Source of the DNA: Bufo bufo
Taxonomy: Eukaryota > Chordata > Amphibia > Anura > Bufonidae
Assembly (NCBI RefSeq): GCF_905171765.1
Contig: NC_053389.1
Coordinates: 212,914,624 to 212,978,623 of the forward strand
Reading direction: 5' to 3'
Length of the DNA stretch: 64,000 nucleotides
Part shown: piece by piece, positions 23,200 to 33,846 of the stretch
How the letters are laid out: every line of letters starts with the position of its first letter
Numbering within the stretch: position 1 is the first letter of the stretch
Translations under genes and position numbers: made by a program
Notes under the pieces: generated by a model
Database searches by the model: none
The model's input: the letters and a program-made list of their open reading frames with translations, nothing else
Told to the model about the DNA's origin: nothing

Positions 23200-23572
23200 A
23201 TTGGAATAAAATCTTTTATACTTTATTTCAATTCAACAACATCGCTATGACTAAGATCTTATGACCGAAACACATAAGCAAAGATATTGAAGATGTATCC
23301 ATGTCGATGTTTTGAAATAAAGAATATAAGATTGTATACCACTCACAAGAGTTCTGGATATTCCTTTCTTCAAATTAGATAGAAAGTCACATCTTATGGC
23401 ATGATTGCAATTTTTAAACAAATAAAGTACCTTGATACTTTTGATAATTGATAATCCATTGATACTTTTTAGACCAACCAAGGAAAACTACACCACCCAT
23501 TAAGAATCCTATAAATGAGACAAAATTTGAGACTAAAATAGACAAAAAAAGGTGCAAATACATAAATCACAC
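23200..23572. other. No gene seen; possible Penelope terminus
   Basis: AT-rich sequence with TATGACCGAAACACATAAGC (23260) followed by TTTGAAATAAAGAATATAAG (23310). This order resembles the pLTR-type regions elsewhere in the window, but there is no coding region beside it and the motif is diverged. I list it as a weak possibility only. Confidence 0.25.
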
Positions 23573-23575
23573 TAA

Positions 23576-24203
23576 GGCCCCTTTCACACAGGCGAGAATT
23601 CCGTGCGTGTAATGCGTGAGGTGAACGCATTGCACCCGCACTGAATCCGGACCCATTTACTTCAATTGGGCTGTGCAGATGAGCGGTGATTTTCATGCAT
23701 CACTTGTGCGTTGTGTGAAAATCGCATGTTTTATATTCTGTGAAAATCGCAAGCATCCGCAAGAAAGTGCAGATGCGATGCAATCTTCACGCACGGTTGC
23801 TAGGAGATGATGGGGATGAGCAACCCCGGACCCAATCAAAGTAAATTTACTTTATTATTTTCCCAAGGTGAGTACATTTTTTTTTATTTTTCAACCCCTC
23901 AATCGACATTTTACTAAGCATTCTGTATTAGGAATCCTATTATTCTCCCTTATTACCATGTTATAAGGGAAAATAATAAAATCTACAGAACACCTAACTT
24001 AAACCCGAACTTCAGTGAAGCAGTCCGGGTTCAGGTCTGGGTACCACATTCAGTTTTTTATCACGCACGTGCAAAACGCATTGCACCTGCGCGATAAAAA
24101 CTGAACAAAACTGACTGAAATTGCGTGCCTACTCGCGTGGGTTTCCCGCAATGCACACGCAGCGCATCGGGAGCAAATCCGGGAAGCCCATGTGAAAAAG
24201 GCC
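23576..24203. mobile_element. Palindromic MITE, PIF/Harbinger-like (TAA target duplication)
   Basis: The ends are GGCCCCTTTCACACAGGC and GCCCATGTGAAAAAGGCC, flanked by TAA at 23573-23575 and 24204-24206. The interior has inverted pairs (GTGAAAATCGCA around 23715, GTTATAAGGGAAAATAATA around 23970) and CCGGACCCATTTACTTCAAT. The region 57910-58200 contains closely similar interior sequence, so the two are relatives. No coding capacity. Confidence 0.65.
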
Positions 24204-24819
24204 TAACTTAGACATGGCAAATAAACCCAAAATCAGTCGGAAACCAAAAACAGTCGAACCTGGAAAATCAGATGAACAAACAGGTGCAAACTAAATAATA
24301 AAAATAGTTGAAAACATCCACAACTAGACAAAAAAGGTGCAAACAACAATCATAAATGACTGCCAATATTTTTGCATTATACTGAACTGTTGATCCAGTA
24401 CCATAAATGTGACCTAGAAGTCTGAAAACTAAAGCAAATTAATTGAAGATTTTATCTATAGTATAGTAACTAATCCACTTTTTCAATTTTTTTTTTAAAT
24501 GTCCCAGAGATGGGTGCAAGTAATTCATGAAATAACACAAACTCTTTGTGACTAGAAATATGCTGCATTCATTAGCTTAGATCAGTTTGAACAGCTGTTC
24601 GATCAGCTGTTTCAGTGAATGCTGACAAGGCGCGAGTATAATCATTGACATCAACAGCAGTTCATTTTTGTAATAAAAAAAAACTAAAAAAACATCAAGC
24701 TATTAACCCATTGAGGACTGGGTCAATTTTAGTTTTTACATTTTAAATTTTTACTTCTGGTCTTCCTGGAGCCATAGTGTTTTCATTTTTTTATTTTATT
24801 GTTCACATAGCCATATTCA

Positions 24820-25155
24820 GGCCTCATGCACACGGCCGTTGTTTTATTCCGTGTCCCTTGTTCCGTTTTTCGTGATTTTCTGCGGACCCATTGACTTTCA
24901 ATGGGTCAGTTGAAAACTCGGCTAATGCACCGTTTGTCATCCGCGTCCGTGATCCATGGTTCCAGTCCGTCAAAAAAATATAACCTGTCCTATTTTTTTC
25001 ACGGAAAACGGTTCGCGGACCCATTCAAGTCAATGGGACCGTAAAAAAACGCGGAGGCACACAAGATTGTCATCCGCGTCTGCGCGTCTGCATCAGTTTT
25101 TTTCCTATCATTTGCATGGCAAACGGAACACAACAACGGTCGTGTGCATGAGGCC
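24820..25155. mobile_element. Palindromic MITE
   Basis: The terminal inverted repeats are GGCCTCATGCACACGGCCGT and ACGGTCGTGTGCATGAGGCC, with one mismatch. The interior pairs TGCGGACCCATTGACTTTCA with GACCCATTCAAGTCAATGGG. At 336 bp it is a compact foldback element. The flanks ATTCA and CAAGG do not give a convincing duplication, so the superfamily is open, though the style matches the TTA/TAA-flanked MITEs nearby. Confidence 0.65.
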
Positions 25156-25159
25156 CAAG

Positions 25160-25940
25160 GCTTATATTTTTGCAGGACAAGTTGCACTCACTAATGAAAC
25201 GATTATATTACATACAATACAGTGGCAAGCTAGAAAAATTCCAAATTAGGTGGAATTGGGGGAAAAAAATGTAATTCTGCTATAATTTTATGGGTATTGT
25301 TTTTCTGGCGTTCCTTATAAACCAAAACTAACCTGCTACCCTCATTCTCCAGATCAGATTACTGTGATACTATTTATCTTTCTATATTATATATTTTTTC
25401 TAGTGTTTAATACTATGCTATATATTATATTTTTTTCTAGTGTTCAATACTTAAAAAATAAAAACTTTGAAAAAGTTTTTTGTTTCACCATATTTTGACA
25501 TTCATAACTTTATTTTATATATATGTATACGGAGCTGTGTTAGGGCTCATTTTTTGTGGGGAAGTATGCATTGAAATAATTTTGCAGTCGGTTGACTTTT
25601 TAATCACTTCCTATTCCGTTTTTATGGGATGTGAATCGACAAACGGCAAATTGGCCACTTTGATTTATTTTTCCATTATATCGCTCAACATATGAGATGA
25701 ATATGTATATATTTAATAGTATCTCTCTCTCTCCTGCTATTTAAGGACAATCTATATCTGGATTGTTACGCAGCCAATAAACTTGCAGGAAAGTGCTGTC
25801 TTAACTGTAATGCCAGTAGCCATGTAGACTACTGGCATTACAGTGATTTTCTGACCGAAACGCATCATCAGGTTCTATATAGGGAGTGTAATTGAATATT
25901 TTTTTGTACAAAAACATTTCAGAGACCCAAATTTCATGTA
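25160..25940. other. No gene seen; AT-rich DNA with one strong hairpin
   Basis: Only short chance frames. A hairpin at 25807-25849 pairs ACTGTAATGCCAGTAG with CTACTGGCATTACAGT around CCATGTAGA. Fourteen bases later comes CTGACCGAAACGCATCATCA, which recalls the GAAACGC motif of the Penelope termini, but nothing else supports that reading. Confidence 0.3.
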
Positions 25941-26179
25941 AGTAGTGATAGACAAATATCCGCCCGGACTGTTCACGAACGCGATCAAATGTTTGCGAAC
26001 CGCAAGTTTGCGGCGGGCCCCTTTCACTTTAGTGGCAGGCGAACCTGAAAAAACTTCAGGTCATATTTGCAGCCACCAAATACTTACTAGAAGTGCACAA
26101 ATCGTCCCACAACATGGACAGTGACATACCACAGAGGGATCAATGGCAAAAATTCCCACAAAAAATATGGGAAACTGTC

Positions 26180-26760
26180 AAAAATGTAATAGTGGCCCCA
26201 AACAATAGGAATTAACCAGAAAGAAAACATCAAGTAATTATGTGGCTGGAGGTATATTAGACGGCCATTGGATATCAATTTTACTGCAGGCCAGTGTACT
26301 ATAGGCCCCAAAAATTATTCATTCACCGGACAGAAAACATCAAGTGATTATGTAGCTGGAGGTACATTAGGCGGACACCGTATAACAATTTTACTGTTGG
26401 CCAGTTAGATTACAGGCCCCAAAAATTATCAGTTCAACGTACATAAAAGATCAAGTGATTATGTCGCTGGAGGTATATTAGACGGTCGATGGATATCAAT
26501 TTTACTGTAGGCCAGTGGACTAAATGCCCCAAAAATTATTCTATCACCGGATAGAAAACATCAATTGATTATGTGGCTGGAGGCATATTAGACAGTCGTT
26601 GGATAACAATTTAAATGCAGGCCAGCGTAGTACAGGCCCCAAAAATTATTCATTCACCGTAAAGAAAAGAACAAGTGATTATGTGGCTGGAGGTATATTA
26701 GACGGTCATTGGATATCAATTTTACTGCAGGCCAGTCAAATACATATGTTTAAAAGAACT
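26180..26760 (-). repeat. 3' subterminal tandem array of hAT family 2, about 110-bp period, five units
   Basis: TATGTGGCTGGAGGTATATT and variants begin near 26239, 26349, 26460, 26570 and 26680. Each is followed by ACGGTC.TTGGATATCAATT, CTGCAGGCCAGT and GGCCCCAAAAATTATTCA. It corresponds to 22420-22770 of copy A but has two more units, so the array length varies between copies. Confidence 0.8.
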
Positions 26761-26986
26761 AAAAATATAAAATTGTAAAAACCCCCTTTTGAAAAAACTC
26801 CAAATGATAATAGTTGAAATTGGATAACACGTGGTCGTCACAGGTGTTGAATTCCTCCGAGGCCCCAAACATTAGGCATTAACCGGACAGAAAAGGCCTT
26901 TTATGCCACTGTAATTACATAAGACATGGACCATTATTTGTACTGTGTGGTGGTGGATATGTGTGGGCTGGCATGATGAAATTCAA

Positions 26987-29900
26987 TTACACGTGGTCTT
27001 CATAGGTGTTGAATTCTTCCAAGATCCATGCCTCATTCATTTTTAGAAATGTGAGGTAGTCCACTTTGTCGTGAGCTAGGCGAGTGCACTTGTCGGTCAC
27101 GATCCCCCCTGCTGCGCTGAACGTCCTTTCGGACAGGACACTCGACGAGGGGCAAGCCAAAAGTTCCATGGCAAATTGTGCCAGCTCTGGCCACAGGTCA
27201 AAGCTGCACACCCAGAAGTCAAGGGGTTCTTCACTTATCAGAGTGTCCACATCAGCCGTTAACCAGATGTAGTCGGACACCTGTCGGTCTAGGCGTTTTC
27301 TGAGGCTAGATCTAGAGGGCTGCTGTTGATGGGTTGGCTGCAAGAATGATCTCATATCCGAAGTGACCAACACATCTTCTAACCGCCCTCTTCTTGCATG
27401 CGCTGTAGGATTGGTACCCGCAACTGTTTCTCCTGGTGGAAATTAATTTGCCAGCAGCTGCAACAGCAGAATGCAGCATCTCTCAAAGCAAGTTCTGGAA
27501 ATGCTGCACTAAATTGGAAGTGGTGGAGTGGCCTGGCTCCTGCTCATTGCCCAGAAGAATGTCATCCTCGGTTTCCTCCCCCCATCCATGGACAACACCA
27601 GGGATCCCCGAAAAATTTAAAGCCTGCTCTTCTTGATCCTTCTCCTCCCCCCAGGCACCATCCTCCTCTGACTCCTCTTCAGACTCCTACTGACTATTGC
27701 AGGGAATTCAATCACTAATGCAACTTCCTCATCTTCCTGCTCCTCGACGGCTTGATCAATGACACAACGCAATGCACGCTCCAGAAAGAAGGCGTAAGGT
27801 ACGATGTCACTGATGGCGCCCTGTCTGCGACTGACCAGTTTGGTGATCTCATCAAACGGGCGCAGAAATCTGCATGTGTCGCGCAAGAACAGCCACTGGC
27901 GCGGTGAAAAAAAAGACAGCTCCCCAGAACCTGTCCTGCAGCAGAGTTCGTACAGGTAGTCGTTAACGGCACGTTTCTGCTTGAGATCCCTATCAAACAT
28001 ATACAAGGTGGAGTTTCAGCGCAACGAGCAGTCACAAATCAGACGTCTGACGGGAAAGTGGTGTCGCCACTGAACATCAGCAAGGCGAGCCATGGGCGTG
28101 TAAGATCTTCTAAAATGGCCAGAGAATCTCTTGGCCTGCCGCAGGACGTCCTGGACCCCGGGGTATTTGGCAACGAATTGCTGCACGACTAAATTCAGGA
28201 CATGTGCCATGCACGGCACATGTGTCATTTTGCCCTGTTTCAGCTCACTCAGCAGATTGGCACCGTTGACGCACACCACTTTACCAACTGTCAAATTGAG
28301 CGGGGTTAGCCACTGATTGTCCTGTGACCGCAGAGCTGAAAGGAGTGCAGGACCGGTGTGGCTCTTGGCTTTCAGGTACAACAGCTGCAGCAAAGCATGG
28401 CAACGTCTCACCTGGCACATAGAATAGGTTCTGGGGAGCTCGGGGGGGGGTGCAGTGGAAAGGTCGGTAGCAGTGGAAAAGGAGGAGTCAGCTGAGGAGG
28501 AGACAAAGGATGGAGTAGGAGGCGGAGAAGAAGAGGCAGGCCTGCATGCAATCTGTGGCGGTAACACCAAATCCACATGGTGCCACAGGTTGCATGCTGT
28601 CACGGCCACGGTTTTGGCCATGACTCCTTGGGAGCCGCATACAGTTGCCCGCGGTTTGGGTTGTTGTTTCAACCGCAGCTTGAGGATTGATGTTGTTTGC
28701 CTCAAGTGCGGTTGCCGCGGACAACAGGTATGTGTGCGGTCCCTTTGGAGTTTGTGTGTGTGTATGTATGCACTGTCGTTTGTCTGTGTGCACTCTGTGT
28801 AGTGTGTGGTGTGCACGGACACCATTCCTGCACTGTGGTTGCCCGTGGCAACGTTTGGTGATGTGTACATGTGGTGGCAGAGCCCCGGCCTTTGGGGCTG
28901 ACTCCCAGGACATGGCCAACACCCATGTCGTTGCCTGCGGCAACAACCACAGTGTGTTTGTTGTGTTGGACACTTTCCCTTTAAGTTGGTGTTTTCCCTT
29001 TCCTGTGGTGCTGGAAGAGTTAACTCCCTTCCCAGTGTGTGTGATGTCACTGGGTGTGTCTGACCGTTGGGTGTGGCCTCTTAGGCCTATAAAGCCTCTC
29101 ACTTTGGCATGGCTCAGTAGGTTGCTTCAGTCATGCTTTGCTGTTGCAGCCTCCTGTGATTTCCATCTTCTTTTAAGGGCCACCCTTCCGGTCATACTGT
29201 CACGGCTGAGGATGGGGGAAATCCTCAGCCGTGCGGTGGCGGAAGGTGTCCAGTCGCTACTCGCCAGGAACACAGAATCAGGGAGCAGGTCACCTCCTGT
29301 TGCGTCCCTAACGCTGACCCTGTCTCCTACCTGCATGGGCCGACCTTGATGGTAGGAGGACCCATGTGCAGGAACCTCGGATCCCTGACTTACCCTCCGA
29401 CCGGTCCCTGGGCTAAGGAGCAGGGTAAGACAACCCACTCCTCCTAGGCACGGAGGAGCAGGAGTCTCACTGGCCAAGCAGCATGAAGAAGGGGGTACAT
29501 AAACAGGACTATGGATAAGACAGGTGAACCAAACAGTTCCACACAAACCTGTCTCAGCCTTGCTGACTGCAACCCGTGCTAAGGAAAGGCTGTCCACACA
29601 GACAAAAGTAAACATCACACACATGAAGACACACAGGGACCAGGACATCCATAGCTGCACAAAAACCAAAGACACAAGACATCAACAACACATCACGGTA
29701 TTAGAACTTATGACCGGAAGGGTGGCCCTTACAAGAAGATGGAAATCACAGGAGGCTGCAACAGCAAAGCATGACTGAAGCAACCTACTGAGCCATGCCA
29801 AAGTGAGAGGCTTTATAGGCCTAAGAGGCCACACCCAACGGTCAGACACACCCAGTGACATCACACACACTGGGAAGGGAGTTAACCCTTCCAGCACCAC

Positions 29901-30949
29901 AGGAAAGGGAAAACACCAACTTAAAGGGAAAGTGTCCAACACAACAAACACACTGTGGTTGTTGCCGCAGGCAACGACATGGGTGACAGCCGTGTCCTGG
30001 GAGTCAGCCCCAAAGGGCGGGACACTGCCACCACATGTACACATCACCAAACGTTGCCACGGGCAACCACAGTGCAGGAAAGGTGTCCGTGCACACCACA
30101 CACTACACAGAGTGCACACAGACAAACGACAGTGCATACATACACACACACAAACTCCAAAGGGACCGCACACATACCTGTTGTCCGCGGCAACCGCACT
30201 TGAGGCAAACAACATCAAGCCTCAAGCTGCGGTTGAAACAACAACCCAAACCGCGGGCAACTGTATGCGGCTCCCAAGGAGTCACGGCCAAAACCGTGGC
30301 CGTGACACATGTTTGATAGCCATCAGAAGGTTCGTCCAGTGGGCAGTAAAAGTTATGTACCTTCTCTGCCCGTGTTTGCTAGACCACGTGTCTGTGGTCA
30401 GATGTATCTTGGCACCGACACTGTGTGCCAGAGACACATTCACTTGCCGCTGAACATGGCCATATAGCTCTGATATGCCCTTCTGGGAGAAATATTTCCT
30501 TCCGGGGACCTTCACTTGCGGTGTGCCAATGGCCACAAATTTTCTAAAGACCTCCGAGTACACCAGTTTATATGGCAGTAGTTGGCGGGCTAGCAGTTTC
30601 GAGAAGCCGGCGGTCATCCGTTGGGCAAGAGGGTTTTTCGGCGTCATCAACTTTTTACATTCGGACATTTGGGAAACCGAAGCCTGCCTTTTTCCTCTGA
30701 CTCGAGTTGAGGGGCTATGGTGGTGTTTGTGGTGGTGTCTTTGGGGTGCACACAGCAGAGAGTCAGGAGGGTGCTGATACAGAGAATGAGGAGGGTGCAG
30801 AAGCTGAAGGCTGAGTGAGCCACTCAATCAACTCTGGTGCGTCCTTTGATGTAATCGCACTTAGGCTTCCCACTTAGGCTCCGGCCTGGTGCACCTGCCT
30901 GACCCCTACCTCCCCTACGGAATAGCCTGTCTCTTCCTCTGTCTGTCAT
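26987..30949 (-). pseudogene. hAT (Ac-like) transposase lacking its BED finger, broken, LTR-interrupted
   Basis: ATG at 30949 begins MTDRGRDRLFRRGGRGQAGA, homologous to copy A. Then QLLHPPHSLYQHPPDSLL runs directly into GKRQASVSQMSECKKLMTPK. The acidic linker and BED finger present in copy A (about 18670-19370) are deleted. The core IHLTTDTWSSKHGQRRYIT is followed by the 1710-bp insert. Then come CQVRRCHALLQLLYLKAKSH and THVPCMAHVLNLVVQQFV (28016-28600), CRTGSGELSFF (27617-28006) and the dimerisation domain LLACPSSSVLSERTFSAAGG (26987-27373). There are several frameshifts. Without its DNA-binding finger it would not be expected to recognise element ends even if expressed. Confidence 0.85.
28598..30307. 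mobile_element. Palindromic LTR insertion: partial LTR joined head to head with a full LTR
   Basis: Both outer ends read inwards TGTCACGGCCACGG. They are flanked by CATGC (28593-28597) and CATGT (30308-30312), a 5-bp duplication confirmed against uninterrupted hAT copy A near 19747. Arms 28598-29196 and 29709-30307 (599 bp each) are inverted copies with few differences. The segment 29198-30307, read on the minus strand, runs TGTCACGG...CCGTGACA, a complete 1110-bp LTR related to 5440-6566. So a full minus-strand LTR is joined to the first 599 bp of the same LTR in plus orientation. Cys/Val-rich open frames on both strands are chance readings. Confidence 0.75.
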
Positions 30950-30994
30950 TTTCAAAATGACCCTGTGACAAAGTCCCTATAGAAGAGCAGTATT

Positions 30995-31695
30995 TGTGGA
31001 AGCAGGTATATCGCAGGCCGTAATCAATATTTGGTGTAAGCCGGTATATCAATCCTCTCTACCAGAGTTTTGTCGAAACAGGTATATAGAGCCCAATAAT
31101 AAGTATTTTCTGGAAGCTGGTATATCAAACCCCTTAATCAATATTTTGTGGAAGCTGGTGTACCGCAAGCATCAATCAATATTTAATGGAAGCCGATATA
31201 TCAATACCCTCTATCAGTATTTTGTGGAAATAGGTATATAGAACCCAATAATAAGTATTTGCTGGAAGCTGGTATATCAAACCCCTTAATCAATATTTTG
31301 TGGAAGCTGGTGTATCGCAAGCTTTAATCAATATTTGATGGAAGGCGGTATATCAATACCCTCTATCAGTATTTTGTGGAAACAGGTATATAGAACCCAA
31401 TAATGAGTGTTTGCTGGAAGCCGGTAAATCAAACCCCTTTAATCAATATTTGGCGGAAGCCGGTGTATCGCAGGCCTCAATCAATATTTTGTGTAAGCCG
31501 GTATATCAATGCCCTCTATCATTATTTTGTGGAGAATATATAGAACCCAATAATGAGTATTTGTTTGAAGCCGGTAAATCAAACCCCTTCATCAATATTT
31601 GGTGGAAGCCGGTGTATCGTAGGCCTCAATCGATATTTGGCGGAAGCTAGTATATCAATACCCTCTATCAGTATTTTGTGGTAGCAGGTATATCA
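30995..31695 (-). repeat. 5' subterminal tandem array of hAT family 2, about 152-bp period, five units
   Basis: CAATCAATATTTGG-type phrases preceded by GCAGGCC or GCAAGC recur near 31012, 31163, 31317, 31470 and 31619. Between them stand GGTATATCAATACCCTCTAT, AACAGGTATATAGAACCCAA and CTGGTATATCAAACCCCTTA. It is the inverted equivalent of 17936-18390. Open frames through it are periodic artefacts. Confidence 0.8.
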
Positions 31696-31699
31696 CACC

Positions 31700-32180
31700 C
31701 CTTAATCAGTTTTTTATCACACCAGTTGCAATTAGTTATTCAAATAGCGTTTGTCCCCCTATATAGCTGCGGTATCTAAGCCGAAACAGCACACAACTGC
31801 TGCACAATACAATTGCACTATACTATACTTTCTATGTTAGAAGGTATATTATTGGTATATCACACGTCTCAATTAGATTTTTGGGGGGCAACAGGTATAT
31901 CACACCAGTAGCAATTACTTATTCCAATAGCGGTTGTCCCTCTATCTAGCTGTGGTATCTCAGCAGCACCGCACACAACTGCTGCACAATACAAATACAC
32001 TATAATATAATTTCTATGTTAGAAGGTATATTATAGTTATATCACACCCCTCAATCAGTTTTTTGGGGAGGGGCAACAGGTATATCACACCAGTTGCAAT
32101 TAGTTATTCCAAAAGCGTTTGTCCCCCTATCTAGCTGCAGTATCGCAGCAGAACCGCACACAACTGCTGCACAATACAAA
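31700..32180 (-). repeat. Second tandem array of hAT copy B, about 175-bp period, three units
   Basis: CAGTTGCAATTAGTTATTC-type phrases occur near 31722, 31908 and 32092. Each is followed by AGCGTTTGTCCCCCTAT, CTAGCTGCGGTATC and CACACAACTGCTGCACAATA. It lies outside the 152-bp array, towards the 5' terminus of the hAT copy. I see no equivalent in copy A, whose 5' side may be truncated. Confidence 0.65.
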
Positions 32181-32444
32181 TAGTGTTGATTGAGCACTCT
32201 AGTGCTCGGGAGAATCCGAGTATAATAGAAGTCAATGGGAGAACCCGAGCATTAAACCAGGTACCCCCTGCTCTGAAGAAGTGAAGGTGCCTGGTTCATA
32301 AGAAAATGTCAGAAATTGTTGGTAACACCACTGAGTTGGTTCTGTAACAGCATGGGGAGGATGTATGGATGTATCTTGGACTCGCTGGTCGCTGCTGGGA
32401 ACTATGTTGTCCGAATAGTACGCCACTTTTACATAATGACAATA

Positions 32445-32575
32445 ATACGCATAAAACCAAGGAAAAAAATAGATTTTAGAGGAAAAATTCATAGAAAACA
32501 TTTTTTCCTGAATATATACTTGCATATAAAGTACAAGTGCGGCCAAAAATTACAAGGAAGGACACTCTGATAGAC
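32445..32575 (+). repeat. Duplicate of the Penelope 5' flank at 34085-34215
   Basis: Both stretches read TAGATTTTA(G/T)AG-like, then ACATTTTTTCCTGAATATAT or ACATTCTTTCCTGTATATTT, then CCAAAAATTACAAGGAA, then CACTC.GATA. The second copy leads straight into the Penelope coding region at 34176. The first is therefore a detached 5' leader fragment in the same orientation, 1.6 kb upstream. Confidence 0.55.
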
Positions 32576-32714
32576 CCTTAGTTAGACATAAAGGAGGGCA
32601 TCATACACACCTTTTAAAAATGATGATTGATGGTCTGCTGGTGACGCTCAAAAACATTAGGAGCAAGGGCTTGCTGATCGGACCATCTAAAACATTATGG
32701 GCGGTGGGCTGCTG

Positions 32715-32962
32715 CCGCTTTGATGACTCTAGGTAACCTGGGGCCGATGGCACGTCCCCGTGATGGCGACGATCCATTCAGATGTCCGGCCTATCAACTT
32801 TTGATGTAATTGTCAGCATTAAACCATTGTAAACTACGGGTAATGGGGAATCAGTTATTTGATAAAGGAGAAGGAGCCTGAGAAACGGCTACCACATCCA
32901 AGGAAGGCTAAAGGATAAATAACAATATAGGACTCTTAAGATGCCCTGTTATTGGAATGAGA
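32715..32962 (+). pseudogene. 18S rRNA-derived fragment 1
   Basis: The segment from CCGCTTTGATGACTCTAGG through AACCTGGGGCCGATGGCACG, TCCCCGTGATGGCGACGATC, CTATCAACTTTTGATG and CACGGGTAACGGGGAATC-like ACGGGTAATGGGGAATCAG continues to GGAGCCTGAGAAACGGCTAC, CACATCCAAGGAAGGC and AATAACAATATAGGACTC. It matches the conserved 5' domain of eukaryotic 18S rRNA, roughly nucleotides 280 to 580. The stretch that normally follows AAGGAAGGC (GCGCGCAAATTACCC onwards) is missing here. It is substituted throughout and about 250 bp long, so it is not a functional rRNA. Confidence 0.85.
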
Positions 32963-33026
32963 AATAAAAAATTACAGGGAATGTCACTGCTGTATTTTGG
33001 ATGAGGAAACGTTATACCCGTTATTA

Positions 33027-33130
33027 AATATGGGTAACATGGAATCAGTGTTTGATTCCGGAGAGGGAGCCTGATAAACGGCTACGGCTACCACATTCAA
33101 GCAAGGCAGCATGCGCGCAAATTACCTACT
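33027..33130 (+). pseudogene. 18S rRNA-derived fragment 2
   Basis: ATATGGGTAACATGGAATCA, then GATTCCGGAGAGGGAGCCTG, ATAAACGGCTACGGCTACCA, then AAGCAAGGCAGCATGCGCGC and AAATTACC. It covers the same part of 18S as the middle of fragment 1. It keeps the GGCAGC.GCGCAAATTACC stretch that fragment 1 has lost and carries a 6-bp duplication (GGCTACGGCTAC). So the repeat holds two independently decayed copies in direct orientation. Confidence 0.85.
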
Positions 33131-33239
33131 AGGTATAATTAGCTGAGGGCCTGTAGGTGAGCTGACCCTTTAAAAGATTTTAGTTCCGGGCCTGCTGGTG
33201 AGCTGAGGTGGAACCGACAAACGCAACTTGATTTTGATG

Positions 33240-33510
33240 GCTGCATTAATCGGCAGGTGACCGTCATGCAGCTCTACAGATTTGTTTCCATCTGCATCTT
33301 TCTCAACATTCTGTGGCCTCAGTCTTTTATCCAGACTCTGTCATTGTGCCACTATGTTGCCTCCTCATGCTGCCATCTCCACACCATGTCACCTTGCCAC
33401 TCATTTTTATCACCATGCTGCTGCTGCTGATGATGATGCTGCTTAAAGGCTTCAAACTGTTTACCAGGCCCATAATTTAATTAGGGTTTTGGAATCGATA
33501 AACCCAACTT
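33240..33510 (+). repeat. Direct repeat, left copy
   Basis: GGCTGCATTAATCGGCAGGTG through CGTCATGCAGCTCTACAG, CAGTCTTTTATCCAGACTCT, CCTCATGCTGCCATCTCCAC and CATTTTTATCACCATGCTGC is nearly identical to 33850-34090. It includes a short (CTG/GAT)n microsatellite at 33417-33444. The two copies are separated by a hAT MITE. No coding frame. Confidence 0.7.
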
Positions 33511-33527
33511 GCATTTGTGGGCTGCAT

Positions 33528-33846
33528 CAGTGGAGTAGCTAGAAATGACAGGGACCCACAGCCAATTTTTGAATGGGGCTCCATATCACAGTAATTTTTT
33601 AGCGACCCCTTCCTTTCATGCACCCTCCATTCCTTTGGCTAGTAAAGATTGCTCTCTCAGACCTGGGCCGGCAGCTGTTCCATCCATTTTATACACTGTC
33701 TATACTGTCACTGTATATAATTTCATTGTGTAATACTGTTGAGGGGGCCCTGACCAAATCCTTTAGTCCTCCTCCTGGATCGAACCCTTCTGGGTCAGGG
33801 CCCCAAAGCTCCAGCTTCCCCTGCTTCCCCTATAGCTACGCCCCTG
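33528..33846. mobile_element. hAT-type MITE with 8-bp target duplication
   Basis: The left end CAGTGGAGTAGCTAG and right end TAGCTACGCCCCTG form the terminal inverted repeat, with mismatches. Flanks GGCTGCAT (33520-33527) and GTCTGCAT (33847-33854) are an 8-bp duplication with one change. No transposase. It lies exactly at a TCTGCAT site of the direct repeat, whose next copy starts at the right flank. Confidence 0.7.

Larger units (their letters stand above)
25945..32200 (-). mobile_element. hAT element, family 2 (copy B), with nested palindromic LTR
   Basis: The mirror image of copy A: 3' array (26180-26760), transposase (26987-30949) and 5' arrays (30995-31695 and 31700-32180), all on the minus strand. 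Near the left end is TAGTGATAGACAAATATCCG with TTCACGAACGCGATCAAATG, resembling the GAGCGAAC-type ends of frog hAT elements. The exact termini are uncertain. The element is expanded by the 1710-bp insert at 28598-30307. Confidence 0.7.
32240..33200 (+). repeat. Dispersed repeat unit containing 18S rRNA-derived sequence
   Basis: The unit starts around GTGCCTGGTTCATAAGAAAA, continues through GGACTCGCTGGTCGCTGCTG (32380), and includes two 18S-like segments (32715-32962 and 33027-33130). CCTGCTGGTGAGCTGAGGTG follows at 33188. A piece like the 5' flank of the Penelope element at 34100 interrupts it at about 32445-32575. There is no coding frame. I believe this composite repeat recurs in frog genomes, but that is from memory and cannot be checked here. 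Confidence 0.5.

Noticed and set aside
25807..25880. Hairpin followed by CTGACCGAAACGCATC, considered as a hammerhead ribozyme
   Set aside because: The stem between a CTGA box and GAAAC is missing, so the fold cannot form; no Penelope codons are nearby.
28687..30453. Long overlapping Cys/Val-rich and Thr/His-rich open frames on both strands (up to 220 codons)
   Set aside because: They lie in the two inverted LTR arms and mirror each other. GTGT/ACAC-rich DNA gives long open frames by chance, and no known domain is seen.
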